A DNA stretch of 64,000 nucleotides from Hydractinia symbiolongicarpus (Eukaryota > Cnidaria > Hydrozoa > Anthoathecata > Hydractiniidae): the NCBI RefSeq assembly GCF_029227915.1, contig NC_079876.1, positions 5,396,001-5,460,000 on the forward strand, written 5' to 3'. Position numbers and translations under genes: made by a program. The notes under the pieces are model-generated. The model was not told the DNA's origin and did not search any database. It worked only from the letters and a program-made list of their open reading frames with translations. This document shows positions 1 through 12,337 of this stretch, piece by piece; position 1 is the first letter of the stretch, and each line of letters begins with the position of its first letter.

Positions 1-14
1 TCTAAACTCTTAAA

Positions 15-388
15 TGAAGCGCTACCACAGCGGCCAGTGTAATCGCTGAGCTCCGACAATCACGTCAAAATAAGAAGAATGTTATTTCTTGGAGTCCAAT
101 TGTCTCATTTTTCACATTTATCAAGTCACAGTCCAAAGTTAATTCAATTAAGTCCCACAGTCAATCGTTTCTTTGTTAAAAGCGATGAAACATAGTAATA
201 TCAAAAAAATATCGCTAAACACATGTTGGTACGAATATGTGACACAACCGTTGAAACTCAAACGGATTGACACCTTTACAAAGTCAATGAAGTGTAGTTT
301 TTGAAACTGTCGCTATTTCTTCAACGCGCGATAACGGATAGGATTGGTCCCACAGTAAAGAACGACTTATTTATCTAAATTTTTAAGT
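15..388 (+). repeat. Example monomer (374 bp) used as phase reference
   Basis: One complete monomer in the phase used here, beginning at gaagcgctacc. In order it holds: a short hairpin-like segment around gcgctaccacagcg; a conserved aagaagaatgttatttc block; the variable class-defining segment (here gtctcatttttcac, class A1); gtcacagt followed 27 bp later by gtcccacagt; an A-rich stretch ending in atcgctaaa; the conserved catgttggtacgaatatg site; the ccgtt...aacgg and agttt...aaact inverted repeats; the CpG-rich cagcgcgcg block; and ggtcccacagtaaag leading into the next copy. The phase is arbitrary because the array has no edge in this window. There is no coding potential. Confidence 0.9.
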
Positions 389-1243
389 GAAGCGCTACCA
401 CAACGCCCAGTGTAATCGCTGATTTCCGGCAATCACGTCAAATTAAGAAGAATGTTTTTTCTTGGAGTCCATTTGTCTCATTTTTCACATTTATCAGGTC
501 ACAGTGCAAAGTTAGTTCAATTACGTCCCACAGTCAATCGTTTCATAGTTAAAAGCGATGCAACCTAGTAACATTAGAAATATATTACTAAATACATGTA
601 GGTACGAATATGTGACCAAACCGTTGTAACTGAAATGGAGAGACACCGTTAGAAAGTCAATGAAATGTAGTTTTTGAAACTGTCGCTATTTCTTCAGCGC
701 GCGATAACGGATAGGATTGGTCCCACAGTAAAGAATGACTTATTTATCTAAATTTTTAAATGAAGCGCTACCACAACGCCCAGTGTAATCGCTGATTTCC
801 GGCAATCACGTCAAATTAAGAAGAATATTTTTTCTAGGTGTCCATTTGTCTCATTTTTCACATTTATCAGGTCACAGTCCAAAGTTAGTTCAATTACGTC
901 CCACAGTTAATCGTTTCACTGTTAAAAGCGATGCAACCTAGTAATATCAGATAAATATCGCTAAATACATGTTGGTACGAATATGTGACCCAACCGTTGA
1001 AACTCAGACGGACTGACACCGTTAAAAAGTCAATGAAATGTAATTTTTGAAACTGTCGCTATTTCTTCAGCGCGCAATAACGGATAGGATTGGTCCCACA
1101 GTAAAGAATGACTTACTTATCTAAACTCTTAAATGAAGCGCTACCACAGCGGCCAATGTAATCGCTGAGTTCTGGCAATCACGTCAAATTAAGAAGAATG
1201 TTATTTCTTGAAGTCCAATTGTCTAATTTTTCACATTTATCAG

Positions 1244-1303
1244 GTCACAGTCCAAAGTTAGTTCAATTAAGTCCCACAGTCAATCGTTTCACTGTTAAAA
1301 GCG
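1244..1303 (+). repeat. Short internal direct repeat, 27-bp spacing (example)
   Basis: Within one monomer gtcacagt (1244) is followed 27 bp later by gtcccacagt (1271). Each is followed by a similar pattern ending in ttaa (ttcaattaa, then ttcactgttaa). The pair is kept in nearly every monomer of every layer. It looks like an old small tandem duplication inside the ancestral monomer, with the left member later becoming the more variable one (ccaaagttag, ccataatcag, ccatactcag). Confidence 0.4.
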
Positions 1304-2446
1304 ATGCAACCTAGTAATATCAGATAAATATCGCTAAATACATGTTGGTACGAATATGTGACCAAACCGTTGTAACTGAAATGGACTGACACCGTTAGAA
1401 AGTCAATGAAATGCAGTTTTTAAAACTGTCGCTATTTCTTCAGCGCGCGATAACGGATAGGTTTGGTCCCACAGTAAAGAATGACTTTTTTATCTAAACT
1501 CTTAAATGAAGCGCTACCACAGCGGCCAGTGTAATCGCTGAGCTCCGGCAATCACGTCAAATTAAGAAGAATGTTATTTCTTGGAGTCCAATTGTCTCAT
1601 TTTTCACATTTATCAAGTCACAGTCCAAAGTTAGTTCAATTAAGTCCCACAGTCAATCGTTTCATTGCTAAAAGCGATGCAACCTAGTAATATTAGAAAA
1701 ATATTGCTAAATACATGTTGGTACGAATATGTGACCAAACCGTTGTAACTGAAAGGGAGTGACACCGTTTGAAAATCAATGAAATGTAGTTTTTGAAACT
1801 GTCGCTCTTTCTTCAGCGTGCGATAACGGCAGGGATTGGTCCCGCAGTAAAAAATGACTTATTTATCTTAATTTTTAAATGAAGCGCTTCCACAGAGCCC
1901 AGTGTAATCGCTAAGTTTCGGCAATCATGTCAAATTAAGAAGAATGTTATTTCTTGGAGTCCAATTGTCTCCTTTATTACATCTATCAGGTGACAGTCAA
2001 AAGTTAGTTCAATTAAGTCACACAGTCAATCGTTTCATAGTTAAAAGCGATGCAACCTAGTAATATTAGAAATATATTGCTAAATACATGTAGGTACGAA
2101 TATGTGACCAAATTGTTGTAACTGAAATGGAATGACACCGTTAGAAAGTCCATGAAATGTAGTTTTTGAAACTGTCGCTATTTCTTCAGCGCGCGATAAC
2201 GGATAGGATTGGTCCTACAGTAAAGAATGACTTATTTATCTAAACTCTTAAAAGAAGCGCTACCACAGCGGCCAGTGTAACCGCTGAGTTCCGGCAATCC
2301 CGTCAAATTAAGAAGAATGTTATTTCTTGAAGTCCAATTGTCTCATTTTTCACATTTATGAGCTCACAGTCCAAAGTTAGTTCAATTAAGTCCCACAGTC
2401 AATCGTTTCTTTGTTAAAAGCGATGAAACATAGTAATATCAAAAAA

Positions 2447-5400
2447 ATATCGCTAAATACATGTTGGTACGAATATGTGACCCAACCGTTGAAACTCAGA
2501 CGGACTGACACCGTTAAAAAGTCAATGAAATGTAGTTTTTGAAACTGTCTCTATTTCTTCAGCGCGCAATAACGGATAGGATTGGTCCCACAGTAAAGAA
2601 TGACTTACTTATCTAAACTCTTAAATGAAGCGCTACCACAGCGGCCAGTGTAATCGCTGAGTTCTGGCAATCACGTCAAATTAAGAAGAATGTTATTTCT
2701 TGAAGTCCAATTGTCTAATTTTTCACATTTATCAGGTCACAGTCCAAAGTTAGTTCAATTAAGTCCCACAGTCAATCGTTTCACTGTTAAAAGCGATGCA
2801 ACCTAGTAATATCAGATAAATATCGCTAAATACATGTTGGTACGAATATGTGACCAAACCGTTATAACTGAAATGGACTGACACCGTTAGAAAGTCAATG
2901 AAATGTAGTTTTTAAAACTGTCGCTATTTCTTCAGCGCGCGATAACGGATAGGTTTGGTCCCACAGTAAAGAATGACTTTTTTATCTAAACTCTTAAATG
3001 AAGCGCTACCACAGCGGCCAGTGTAATCGCTTAGTTCTGCCAATCACGTCAAATTAAGAAGAATGTTATTTCTTGAAGTCCAATTGTCTAATTTTTCACA
3101 TTTATCAGGTCACAGTCCAAAGTTAGTTTAATTAAGTCCCACAGTCAATTGTTTCACTGTTAAAAGCGATGCAACCTAGTAATATCAGATAAATATCGCT
3201 AAATACATGTTGGTACGAATATGTGACCAAACCGTTGTAACTGAAATGGACTGACACCGTTAGAAAGTCAATGAAATGTAGTTTTTGAAACTGTCGCTAT
3301 TTCTTCAGCGCGCGATAACGGATAGGTTTGGTCCCACAGTAAAGAATAACTTTTTATCTAAACTCTTAAATGAAGCGCTACCACAGCGGCCAGTGTAATC
3401 GCTGAGCTCCGACAATCACGTCAAAATAAGAAGAATGTTATTTCTTGGAGTCCAATTGTCTCATTTTTCACATTTATCAAGTCACAGTCCAAAGTTAATT
3501 CAATTAAGTCCCACAGTCAATCGTTTCATTGTTAAAAGCGATGCAACCTAGTAATATTAGAAAAATATTGCTAAATACATGTTGGTACGAATATGTGACC
3601 AAACCGTTGTAACTGAAAGGGAGTGACACCGTTTGAAAATCAATGAAATGTAGTTTTTGAAACTGTCGCGCTTTCTTCAGCGTGCGATAACGGCAGGGAT
3701 TGGTCCCGCAGTAAAAAATGACTTATTTATCTTAATTTTTAAATGAAGCGCTTTCACAGAGGCCAGTTTAATCGCTAAGTTTCGGCAATCATGTCAAATT
3801 AAGAAGAATGTTATTTCTTGGAGTCCAATTGTCTCCTTTATCACATCTATCAGGTGACAGTCAAAAGTTAGTTCAATTAAGTCCCACAGTCAATCGTTTC
3901 ATAGTTAAAAGCGATGCAACCTAGTAATATCAGATAAATATCGCTAAATACATGTTGGTACGAATATGTGACCCAACCGTTGAAACTCAGACGGACTGAC
4001 ACCGTTAAAAACTCAATGAAATGTAGTTTTTGAAACTGTCTCTATTTCTTCAGCGTGCAATAACGGATAAGATTGGCCCCACAGTAAAGAATGACTTATT
4101 TATCTAAACTCTTAAATGAAGCGCTACCACAGCGGCCAGTGTAATCGCTGAGTTCTGGCAATCACGTCAAATTAAGAAGAATGTTGTTTCTTGAAGTCCA
4201 ATTGTCTAATTTTTCACATTTATCAGGTCACAGTCCAAAGTTAGTTCAATTAAGTCCCACAGTCAATTGTTTCACTGTTAAAAGCGATGAAACCTAGTAA
4301 TATCAGATAAATATCGCTAAATACATGTTGGTACGAATATGTGACCAAACCGTTGTAACTGAAATGGACTGACACCGTTAGAAAGTCAATGAAATGTAGT
4401 TTTTAAAACTGTCGCTATTTCTTCAGCGCGCGATAACGGATAGGTTTGGTCCCACAGTAAAGAATGACTTTTTTATCTAAACTCTTAAATGAAGCGCTAC
4501 CACAGCGGCCAGTGTAATCGCTGAGTTCTGGCAATCACGTCAAATTAAGAAGAATGTTATTTCTTGAAGTCCAATTGTCTAATTTTTCACATTTATCAGG
4601 TCACAGTCCAAAGTTAGTTCAATTAAGTCCCACAGTCAATCGTTTCACTGTTAAAAGCGATGCAACCTAGTAATATCAGATAAATATCGCTAAATACATG
4701 TTGGTACGAATATGTGTCCAAACCGTTGTAACTGAAATGGACTGACACCGTTAGAAAGTCAATGAAATGTAGTTTTTGAAACTGTCGCTATTTCTTCAGC
4801 GCGCGATAACGGATAGGTTTGGTCCCACAGTAAAGAATAACTTTTTTATCTAAACTCTTAAATGAAGCGCTACCACAGCGGCCAGTGTAATCTCTGAGCT
4901 CCGACAATCACGTCAAAATAAGAAGAATGTTATTTCTTGGAGTCCAATTGTCTCATTTTTCACATTTATCAAGTCACAGTCCAAAGTTAATTCAATTAAG
5001 TCCCACAGTCAATCGTTTCATTGTTAAAAGAAGATGCAACCTAGTAATATTAGAAAAATATTGCTAAATACATGTTGGTACGAATATGTGACCAAATTGT
5101 TGTAACTGAAAGGGAGTGACACCGTTTGAAAATCAATGAAATGTAGTTTTTGAAACTGTCGCCCTTTCTTCAGCGTGCGATAACGGCAGGGATTAGTCCC
5201 GCAGTAAAAAATGACTTATTTATCTTAATTTTTAAATGAAGCGCTTTCACAGAGGCCAGTTTAATCGCTAAGTTTCGGCAATCATGTCAAATTAAGAAAA
5301 ATGTTATTTCTTGGAGTCCAATTGTCTCCTTTATCACATCTATCAGGTGACAGTCAAAAGTTAGTTCAATTAAGTCCCACAGTCAATCGTTTCATAGTTA

Positions 5401-5890
5401 AAAGCGATGCAACCTAGTAATATCAGATAAATATCGCTAAATACATGTTGGTACGAATATGTGACCCAACCGTTGAAACTCAGACGGACTGACACCGTTA
5501 AAAACTCAATGAAATGTAGTTTTTGAAACTGTCTCTATTTCTTCAGCGTGCAATAACGGATAAGATTGGCCCCACAGTAAAGAATGACTTATTTATCAAA
5601 ACTCTTAAATGAAGCGCTACCACAGCGGCCAGTGTAATCGCTGAGTTCTGGCAATCACGTCAAATTAAGAAGAATGTTGTTTCTTGAAGTCCAATTGTCT
5701 AATTTTTCACATTTATCAGGTCACAGTCCAAAGTTAGTTCAATTAAGTCCCACAGTCAATTGTTTCACTGTTAAAAGCGATGAAACCTAGTAATATCAGA
5801 TAAATATCGCTAAATACATGTTGGTACGAATATGTGACCAAACCGTTGTAACTGAAATGGACTGACACCGTTAGAAAGGCAATGAATTGT
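2447..5890 (+). repeat. 4-monomer HOR, period 1,492 bp, ~2.3 copies
   Basis: The class pattern A2 A2 A1 B repeats (2.71-3.83 kb, 4.20-5.32 kb, then A2 at 5.70 kb). The markers gaaactcagacgg (about 2482, 3974 and 5466) and ctgagctccgac (about 3401 and 4893) recur 1,492 bp apart. The match ends near 5890, where one copy reads ggtcccgcagtaaaaaatg and the other ggtcccacagtaaagaatg. Related but rearranged monomers lie upstream: 955-1545 matches 2447-3037 at the same 1,492-bp offset, whereas the tgaaagggagtg monomer at about 1750 matches the one at about 3614 at a 5-monomer offset. One monomer was therefore gained or lost between copies. Confidence 0.8.
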
Positions 5891-8800
5891 AGTTTTTGAA
5901 ACTGTCGCTATTTCTTCAGCGCGCGATAACGGATAGGTTTGGTCCCGCAGTAAAAAATGACTTATTTATCTTAATATTTAAATGAAGCTCTGCCACAGAG
6001 CCCAGTGTAATCGCTAAGTTTGGCAATCACGTCAAATTAAGAAGAATGTTATTTCTTGGAGTCCAATTGTCTCATTTTTCACATTTATCAAGTCACAGTC
6101 CAAAGTTAGTTCAATTAAGTCCCACAGTCAATCGTTTCATTGTTAAAAGCGATGCAACCTAGTAATATCAAAAAATATCGCTAAATACATGTTGGTGCGA
6201 ATATGTGACACAACCGTTGAAACTCAAACGGACTGACACCGTTAAAAACTCAATGAAACGTAGTTTTTGAAACTGTCTCTATTTCTTCAGCGTGCAATAA
6301 CGGATAAGATTGGCCCCACAGTAAAGAATGACTTATTTATCTAAACTCTTAAATGAAGCGCTACCACAGCGGCCAGTGTAATCGCTGAGTTCTGGCAATC
6401 ACGTCAAATTAAGAAGAATGTTATTTCTTGAAGTCCAATTGTCTAATTTTTCACATTTATCAGGTCACAGTCCAAAGTTAGTTCAATTAAGTCCCACAGT
6501 CAATCGTTTCACTGTTAAAAGCGATGAAACCTAGTAATATTAGATAAATATCGCTAAATACATGTTGGTACGAATATGTGACCCAACCGTTGTAACTCAA
6601 ACGGAATGACACGGTTAGAAAGTCAATGAAATGTAGTTTTTGAAACTGTCACAACTTCTTCAGCGTGCAATAACGGATAGGATTGGTCCCGCAGTAAAAA
6701 ATGACTTTTTTATCTTAATTTTTAGTTGAAGCGCTACCACAGCGATCAGTGTAATCGTTGAGTTTCGGCATTACTTTCATATTAAGAAGAATGTTATTTC
6801 TTGGAGTAAAATTGTCTCCTTTATCACATCTATCAGGTGACAGTCCAAAGTTAGTTCAATTAAGTCCCACAGTCAATCGTTTCATAGTTAAAAGCGATGC
6901 AACCTAGTAATATTAGAAAAATGTCGCTAAATACATGTTGGTGCGAATATGTGACACAACCGTTGTAACTGAAACGGACTGACACCGTTAGAAAGTCAAT
7001 AAAATGGAGTTTTTGAAACTGTTCCTATTTCTTCAGCGTGCGATAACGGATAGGTTTGGTCCCACAGTAAAGAATGACTTATTCATCTAAACTCTTAATT
7101 GAAGCGCTACCACAGCGGCCAGTGAAATCGCTGAGTTCCGGCAATCATGTCAAATTAAGAAGAATGTTATTTCTTGAAGTCGAATTGTCTAATTTTTCAC
7201 ATTTATCAGGTCACAGTCCAAAGTTAGTTCAATTAAGTCCCACAGTCAATCGTTTCACTGTTAAAAGCGATGCAACCTAGTAATATCAGATAAATATCGC
7301 TAAATACATGTTGGTACGAATATGTGTCCAAACCGTTGTAACTGAAATGGACTGACACCGTTAGAAAGTCAATGAAATGTAGTTTTTGAAACTGTCGCTA
7401 TTTCTTCAGCGCGCGATAACGGATAGGTTTGGTCCCACAGTAAAGAATAACTTTTTTATCTAAACTCTTAAATGAAGCGCTACCACAGCGGCCAGTGTAA
7501 TCTCTGAGCTCCGACAATCACGTCAAAATAAGAAGAATGTTATTTCTTGGAGTCCAATTGTCTCATTTTTCACATTTATCAAGTCACAGTCCAAAGTTAA
7601 TTCAATTAAGTCCCACAGTCAATCGTTTCATTGTTAAAAGAAGATGCAACCTAGTAATATTAGAAAAATATTGCTAAATACATGTTGGTACGAATATGTG
7701 ACCAAATTGTTGTAACTGAAAGGGAGTGACACCGTTTGAAAATCAATGAAATGTAGTTTTTGAAACTGTCGCCCTTTCTTCAGCGTGCGATAACGGCAGG
7801 GATTAGTCCCGCAGTAAAAAATGACTTATTTATCTTAATTTTTAAATGAAGCGCTTTCACAGAGGCCAGTTTAATCGCTAAGTTTCGGCAATCATGTCAA
7901 ATTAAGAAAAATGTTATTTCTTGGAGTCCAATTGTCTCCTTTATCACATCTATCAGGTGACAGTCAAAAGTTAGTTCAATTAAGTCCCACAGTCAATCGT
8001 TTCATAGTTAAAAGCGATGCAACCTAGTAATATCAGATAAATATCGCTAAATACATGTTGGTACGAATATGTGACCCAACCGTTGAAACTCAGACGGACT
8101 GACACCGTTAAAAACTCAATGAAATGTAGTTTTTGAAACTGTCTCTATTTCTTCAGCGTGCAATAACGGATAAGATTGGCCCCACAGTAAAGAATGACTT
8201 ATTTATCAAAACTCTTAAATGAAGCGCTACCACAGCGGCCAGTGTAATCGCTGAGTTCTGGCAATCACGTCAAATTAAGAAGAATGTTGTTTCTTGAAGT
8301 CCAATTGTCTAATTTTTCACATTTATCAGGTCACAGTCCAAAGTTAGTTCAATTAAGTCCCACAGTCAATTGTTTCACTGTTAAAAGCGATGAAACCTAG
8401 TAATATCAGATAAATATCGCTAAATACATGTTGGTACGAATATGTGACCAAACCGTTGTAACTGAAATGGACTGACACCGTTAGAAAGGCAATGAATTGT
8501 AGTTTTTGAAACTGTCGCTATTTCTTCAGCGCGCGATAACGGATAGGTTTGGTCCCGCAGTAAAAAATGACTTATTTATCTTAATATTTAAATGAAGCTC
8601 TGCCACAGAGCCCAGTGTAATCGCTAAGTTTGGCAATCACGTCAAATTAAGAAGAATGTTATTTCTTGGAGTCCAATTGTCTCATTTTTCACATTTATCA
8701 AGTCACAGTCCAAAGTTAGTTCAATTAAGTCCCACAGTCAATCGTTTCATTGTTAAAAGCGATGCAACCTAGTAATATCAAAAAATATCGCTAAATACAT

Positions 8801-9936
8801 GTTGGTGCGAATATGTGACACAACCGTTGAAACTCAAACGGACTGACACCGTTAAAAACTCAATGAAACGTAGTTTTTGAAACTGTCTCTATTTCTTCAG
8901 CGTGCAATAACGGATAAGATTGGCCCCACAGTAAAGAATGACTTATTTATCTAAACTCTTAAATGAAGCGCTACCACAGCGGCCAGTGTAATCGCTGAGT
9001 TCTGGCAATCACGTCAAATTAAGAAGAATGTTATTTCTTGAAGTCCAATTGTCTAATTTTTCACATTTATCAGGTCACAGTCCAAAGTTAGTTCAATTAA
9101 GTCCCACAGTCAATCGTTTCACTGTTAAAAGCGATGAAACCTAGTAATATTAGATAAATATCGCTAAATACATGTTGGTACGAATATGTGACCCAACCGT
9201 TGTAACTCAAACGGAATGACACGGTTAGAAAGTCAATGAAATGTAGTTTTTGAAACTGTCACAACTTCTTCAGCGTGCAATAACGGATAGGATTGGTCCC
9301 GCAGTAAAAAATGACTTTTTTATCTTAATTTTTAGTTGAAGCGCTACCACAGCGATCAGTGTAATCGTTGAGTTTCGGCATTACTTTCATATTAAGAAGA
9401 ATGTTATTTCTTGGAGTAAAATTGTCTCCTTTATCACATCTATCAGGTGACAGTCCAAAGTTAGTTCAATTAAGTCCCACAGTCAATCGTTTCATAGTTA
9501 AAAGCGATGCAACCTAGTAATATTAGAAAAATGTCGCTAAATACATGTTGGTGCGAATATGTGACACAACCGTTGTAACTGAAACGGACTGACACCGTTA
9601 GAAAGTCAATAAAATGGAGTTTTTGAAACTGTTCCTATTTCTTCAGCGTGCGATAACGGATAGGTTTGGTCCCACAGTAAAGAATGACTTATTCATCTAA
9701 ACTCTTAATTGAAGCGCTACCACAGCGGCCAGTGAAATCGCTGAGTTCCGGCAATCATGTCAAATTAAGAAGAATGTTATTTCTTGAAGTCGAATTGTCT
9801 AATTTTTCACATTTATCAGGTCACAGTCCAAAGTTAGTTCAATTAAGTCCCACAGTCAATCGTTTCACTGTTAAAAGCGATGCAACCTAGTAATATCAGA
9901 TAAATATCGCTAAATACATGTTGGTACGAATATGTG
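4573..9936 (+). repeat. 7-monomer HOR, period 2,610 bp, two essentially identical copies
   Basis: Positions 4573-7326 match 7183-9936 at an offset of exactly 2,610 bp, and I found no mismatch reading down the two copies. The match starts just after a c/g difference (4572 versus 7182) and ends at t7327 versus a9937. Rare private variants are shared, for example tatgtgtcca at 4711 and 7321, tctctgagctcc, ttatcaaaactc, and gaagctctgccac at 5985 and 8595. The class order of the unit is A1 B A2 A1 A2 B A2. The left part of the unit overlaps the 1,492-bp 4-mer, so the 7-mer captured parts of the older HOR. Confidence 0.93.
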
Positions 9937-11946
9937 ACCCAACCGATGTAACTCAAACGGAATGACACCGTTAGAAAGTCAATGAAATGTAGTTTTTGAA
10001 ACTGTCGCTACTTCTTCAGCGCGCGATAACGGATAGGATTGGTCCCGCAGTAAAAAATGACTTTTTTATCTTAATTTTTAATTGAAGCGCTACCACAGCG
10101 ACCAGTGTAACCGCTGAGTTTCGGCAATCATTTCATATTAAGAAGACTGTTATTTCTTGGAGTCCAATTGTCTCCTTTATCACATCTATCAGGTGACAGT
10201 CCAAAGTTAGTTTAATTATGTCCCACAGTCAATCGTTTCATAGTTAAAAGCGATGCAACCTAGTAATATCAGAAAAATATCGTTAAATACATGTTGGTAC
10301 GAATATGTGACCAAACCGTTGTAACTGAAACGGACTGACAGCGTTAGAAAGTCAATGAAATGTAGTTTTTGAAACTGTCCCTTTTTCTTCAGCGCGCGAT
10401 AACGGATAGGATTGGTCCCACAGTAAAGAATGACTTATTTATCTAAACTTTTAAATGAAGCGCTACCACAGCGACCAGTGTAATCGCTGAGCTTCGGCAA
10501 TAACGTCAAATTAAGAAGAATGTTATTTCTTGGAGTCCAATTGTCTCATTTTTCACATTTATCAAGTCACAGTCCAAAGTTAGTTCAATTAAGTCCCACA
10601 GTCAATCGTTTCATTGTTAAAAGCGATGCAACCTAGTAATATCAAAAAATATCGCTAAATACATGTTGGTGCGAATATGTGACACAACCGTTGAAACTCA
10701 AACGGACTGACACCGTTAGAAAGTCAATGAAATGTAGTTCTTGAAACTGTCGCTATTTCTTCAGCGCGCGATAACGGCTAGGATTGGTCCCGCAGTAAAA
10801 AATGACTTTTTTATCTTAATTTTTAATTGAAGCGCTACCACAGCGACCAGTGTAATCGCTGAGTTTCATCAATCATTTCATATTAAGAAGAATGGTAATT
10901 CTTGGAGTGTAATTTTCTCCTTTATCACATCCATCAGCTGACAGTCCAAAGTTAGTTCAATTAAGTCCCACAGTCAATTGTTTCATAGTTAAAAGCGATG
11001 CAACCTAGTAATATTAGAAAAACATCGCAAATACATGTTAGTGCGAATATGTGACACAACCGTTGCAAATGAAACGGACTGACACCGTTAGAAAGTCAAT
11101 GAAATGCAGTTTTTGAAACTGTCCCTATTTCTTCAGCGCGCGATAACGGATAGGATTGGTCCCACAGTGAGGAATGACTTATTTATCTTAATTTTTAATT
11201 GAAGCGCTACCACAGCGACCAGTGTAATCGCTGAGTTTCATCAATCATTTCATATTAAGAAGAATGGTAATTCTTGGAGTGTAATTGTCTCCTTTATCAC
11301 ATCTATCAGGTGACAGTCCAAAGTTAGTTCAATTAAGTCCCACAGTCAATCGTTTCATTGTTAAAAGCGATGCAACCTAGTAATATCAAAAAGATATCGC
11401 TAAATACATGTTGGTGCGAATATGTGACACAACCGTTGAAACTCAAACGCACTGACACCGTTAGAAAGTCAATGAAATGTAGTTCTTGAAACTGTCGCTA
11501 TTTCTTCAGCGCGCGATAACGGCTAGGATTGGTCCCGCAGTAAAAATGGACTTTTTTATCTTAATTTTTAATTGAAGCGCTACCACAGCGACCAGTGTAA
11601 TCGCTGAGTTTCGGCAATCATTTCATATTAAGAAGAATGTTATTCCTTGGAGTCCAATTGTCTCGTTTATCACATCTATCAGGTGACAGTCCAAAGTTAG
11701 TTCAATTAAGTCCCACAGTCAATCGTTTCATAGTTAAAAGCGATGCAACCTAGTAATATTAGAAAAATATTGCTAAATACATGTTGGTACGAATATGTGA
11801 CCAAACCGTTGTAACTGAAAGGGAGTGACACCGGTAGAAAGTCAATGAAATGTAGATTTTGAAACTATCGATATTTCTTCAGCGCGCGATAACGGATAGG
11901 ATTGGTCCCACATTAAAGAACGACTTATTTATCTAATATTTTAAAT
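9937..11946 (+). repeat. End of layer I: B-rich monomers with a ~746-bp dimer signal
   Basis: Five to six monomers, mostly class B, follow the 7-mer duplication. A dimer-scale echo is visible: the variant tgtagttcttgaaac occurs near 10732 and 11478 (746 bp apart), together with tggtgcgaatatgtgacac. A separate one-monomer echo, gagtttcatcaatc with aatggtaattcttgg, occurs at about 10861 and 11233 (372 bp apart). The two offsets overlap, which points to several small unequal exchanges rather than one clean duplication. Nothing else is seen in this stretch. Confidence 0.6.
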
Positions 11947-12322
11947 GAAGCGCTACCACAACGCCCAGTGTAATCGCTGATTTCCGGCAATCACGTCAAA
12001 TTAAGAAGAATGTTATTTCTTGGAGTCCATTTGTGTCATTTATTACATTGATCAGGTCACAGTCCAAAGTTAGTTCAATTAAGTCCCACAGTCAATCGTT
12101 TCACTGTTAAAAGCCATACAACTTAGTAATACCGGAAAAATATCGTTAAATACATGTTGGTACGAAAATGTGACTCAACCGTTGTAACTCAAAATGATTG
12201 ATACAGTTAGAGAGTCAATGAAATGTAGTTTTTGAAACTGTCGCTATTTCTTCAGCGCGCGATAACGGCTAGGATTGGTCCCACAGTAAATAATGACTTA
12301 TTTACCTAAACTTTTAAATGAA

Positions 12323-12337
12323 GCTCTACCACAGAGC
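12323..12337. other. Hairpin-like segment gctct-accac-agagc (example of the co-varied form)
   Basis: Most monomers read gcgct-loop-agcgc or gcgct-loop-agcgg here. In this copy, at 14927-14941, and (with loop gccac) at 5987-6001 and 8597-8611, both arms changed to gctct and agagc, so the 5-bp pairing is kept. In layer IV the loop differs between classes (accac, acaac, acccc) while the arms stay the same. Layer II often has aacgc on the right arm, which gives one mismatch, so pairing is not universal. Confidence 0.4.

Larger units (their letters stand above)
1..11946 (+). repeat. Array layer I: 32 monomers of 373 bp (classes A1, A2, B)
   Basis: The landmark moves from 15 to 11947, exactly 32 steps averaging 372.9 bp. 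Layer I monomers mostly carry gcgatgcaacctag and the gtaactgaaa form of the segment after the tatgtgacc site. Class order, with the position of the gtct segment in kb: 0.10 A1, 0.47 A1, 0.85 A1, 1.22 A2, 1.59 A1, 1.97 B, 2.34 A1, 2.71 A2, 3.09 A2, 3.46 A1, 3.83 B, 4.20 A2, 4.58 A2, 4.95 A1, 5.32 B, 5.70 A2, 6.07 A1, 6.44 A2, 6.81 B, 7.19 A2, 7.56 A1, 7.93 B, 8.31 A2, 8.68 A1, 9.05 A2, 9.42 B, 9.80 A2, 10.17 B, 10.54 A1, 10.91 B, 11.29 B, 11.67 B-like. There are no genes here; three short frames in the window are discussed under rejected items. Confidence 0.88.

Noticed and set aside
950-1000. TATA-like strings (ataaatatcgctaaatac) as a monomer promoter.
   Set aside because: AT-rich strings are expected at this composition, and nothing shows a start site or a transcript. 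Not annotated as a promoter.
7074-7280. Open frame of 68 codons, repeated identically at 9684-9890.
   Set aside because: It lies wholly inside a satellite monomer, begins in the junction segment and exists only because this copy lacks the stop found in its neighbours. The second instance is simply the 2,610-bp duplicate. There is no ribosome-site or splice context and no recognised domain.
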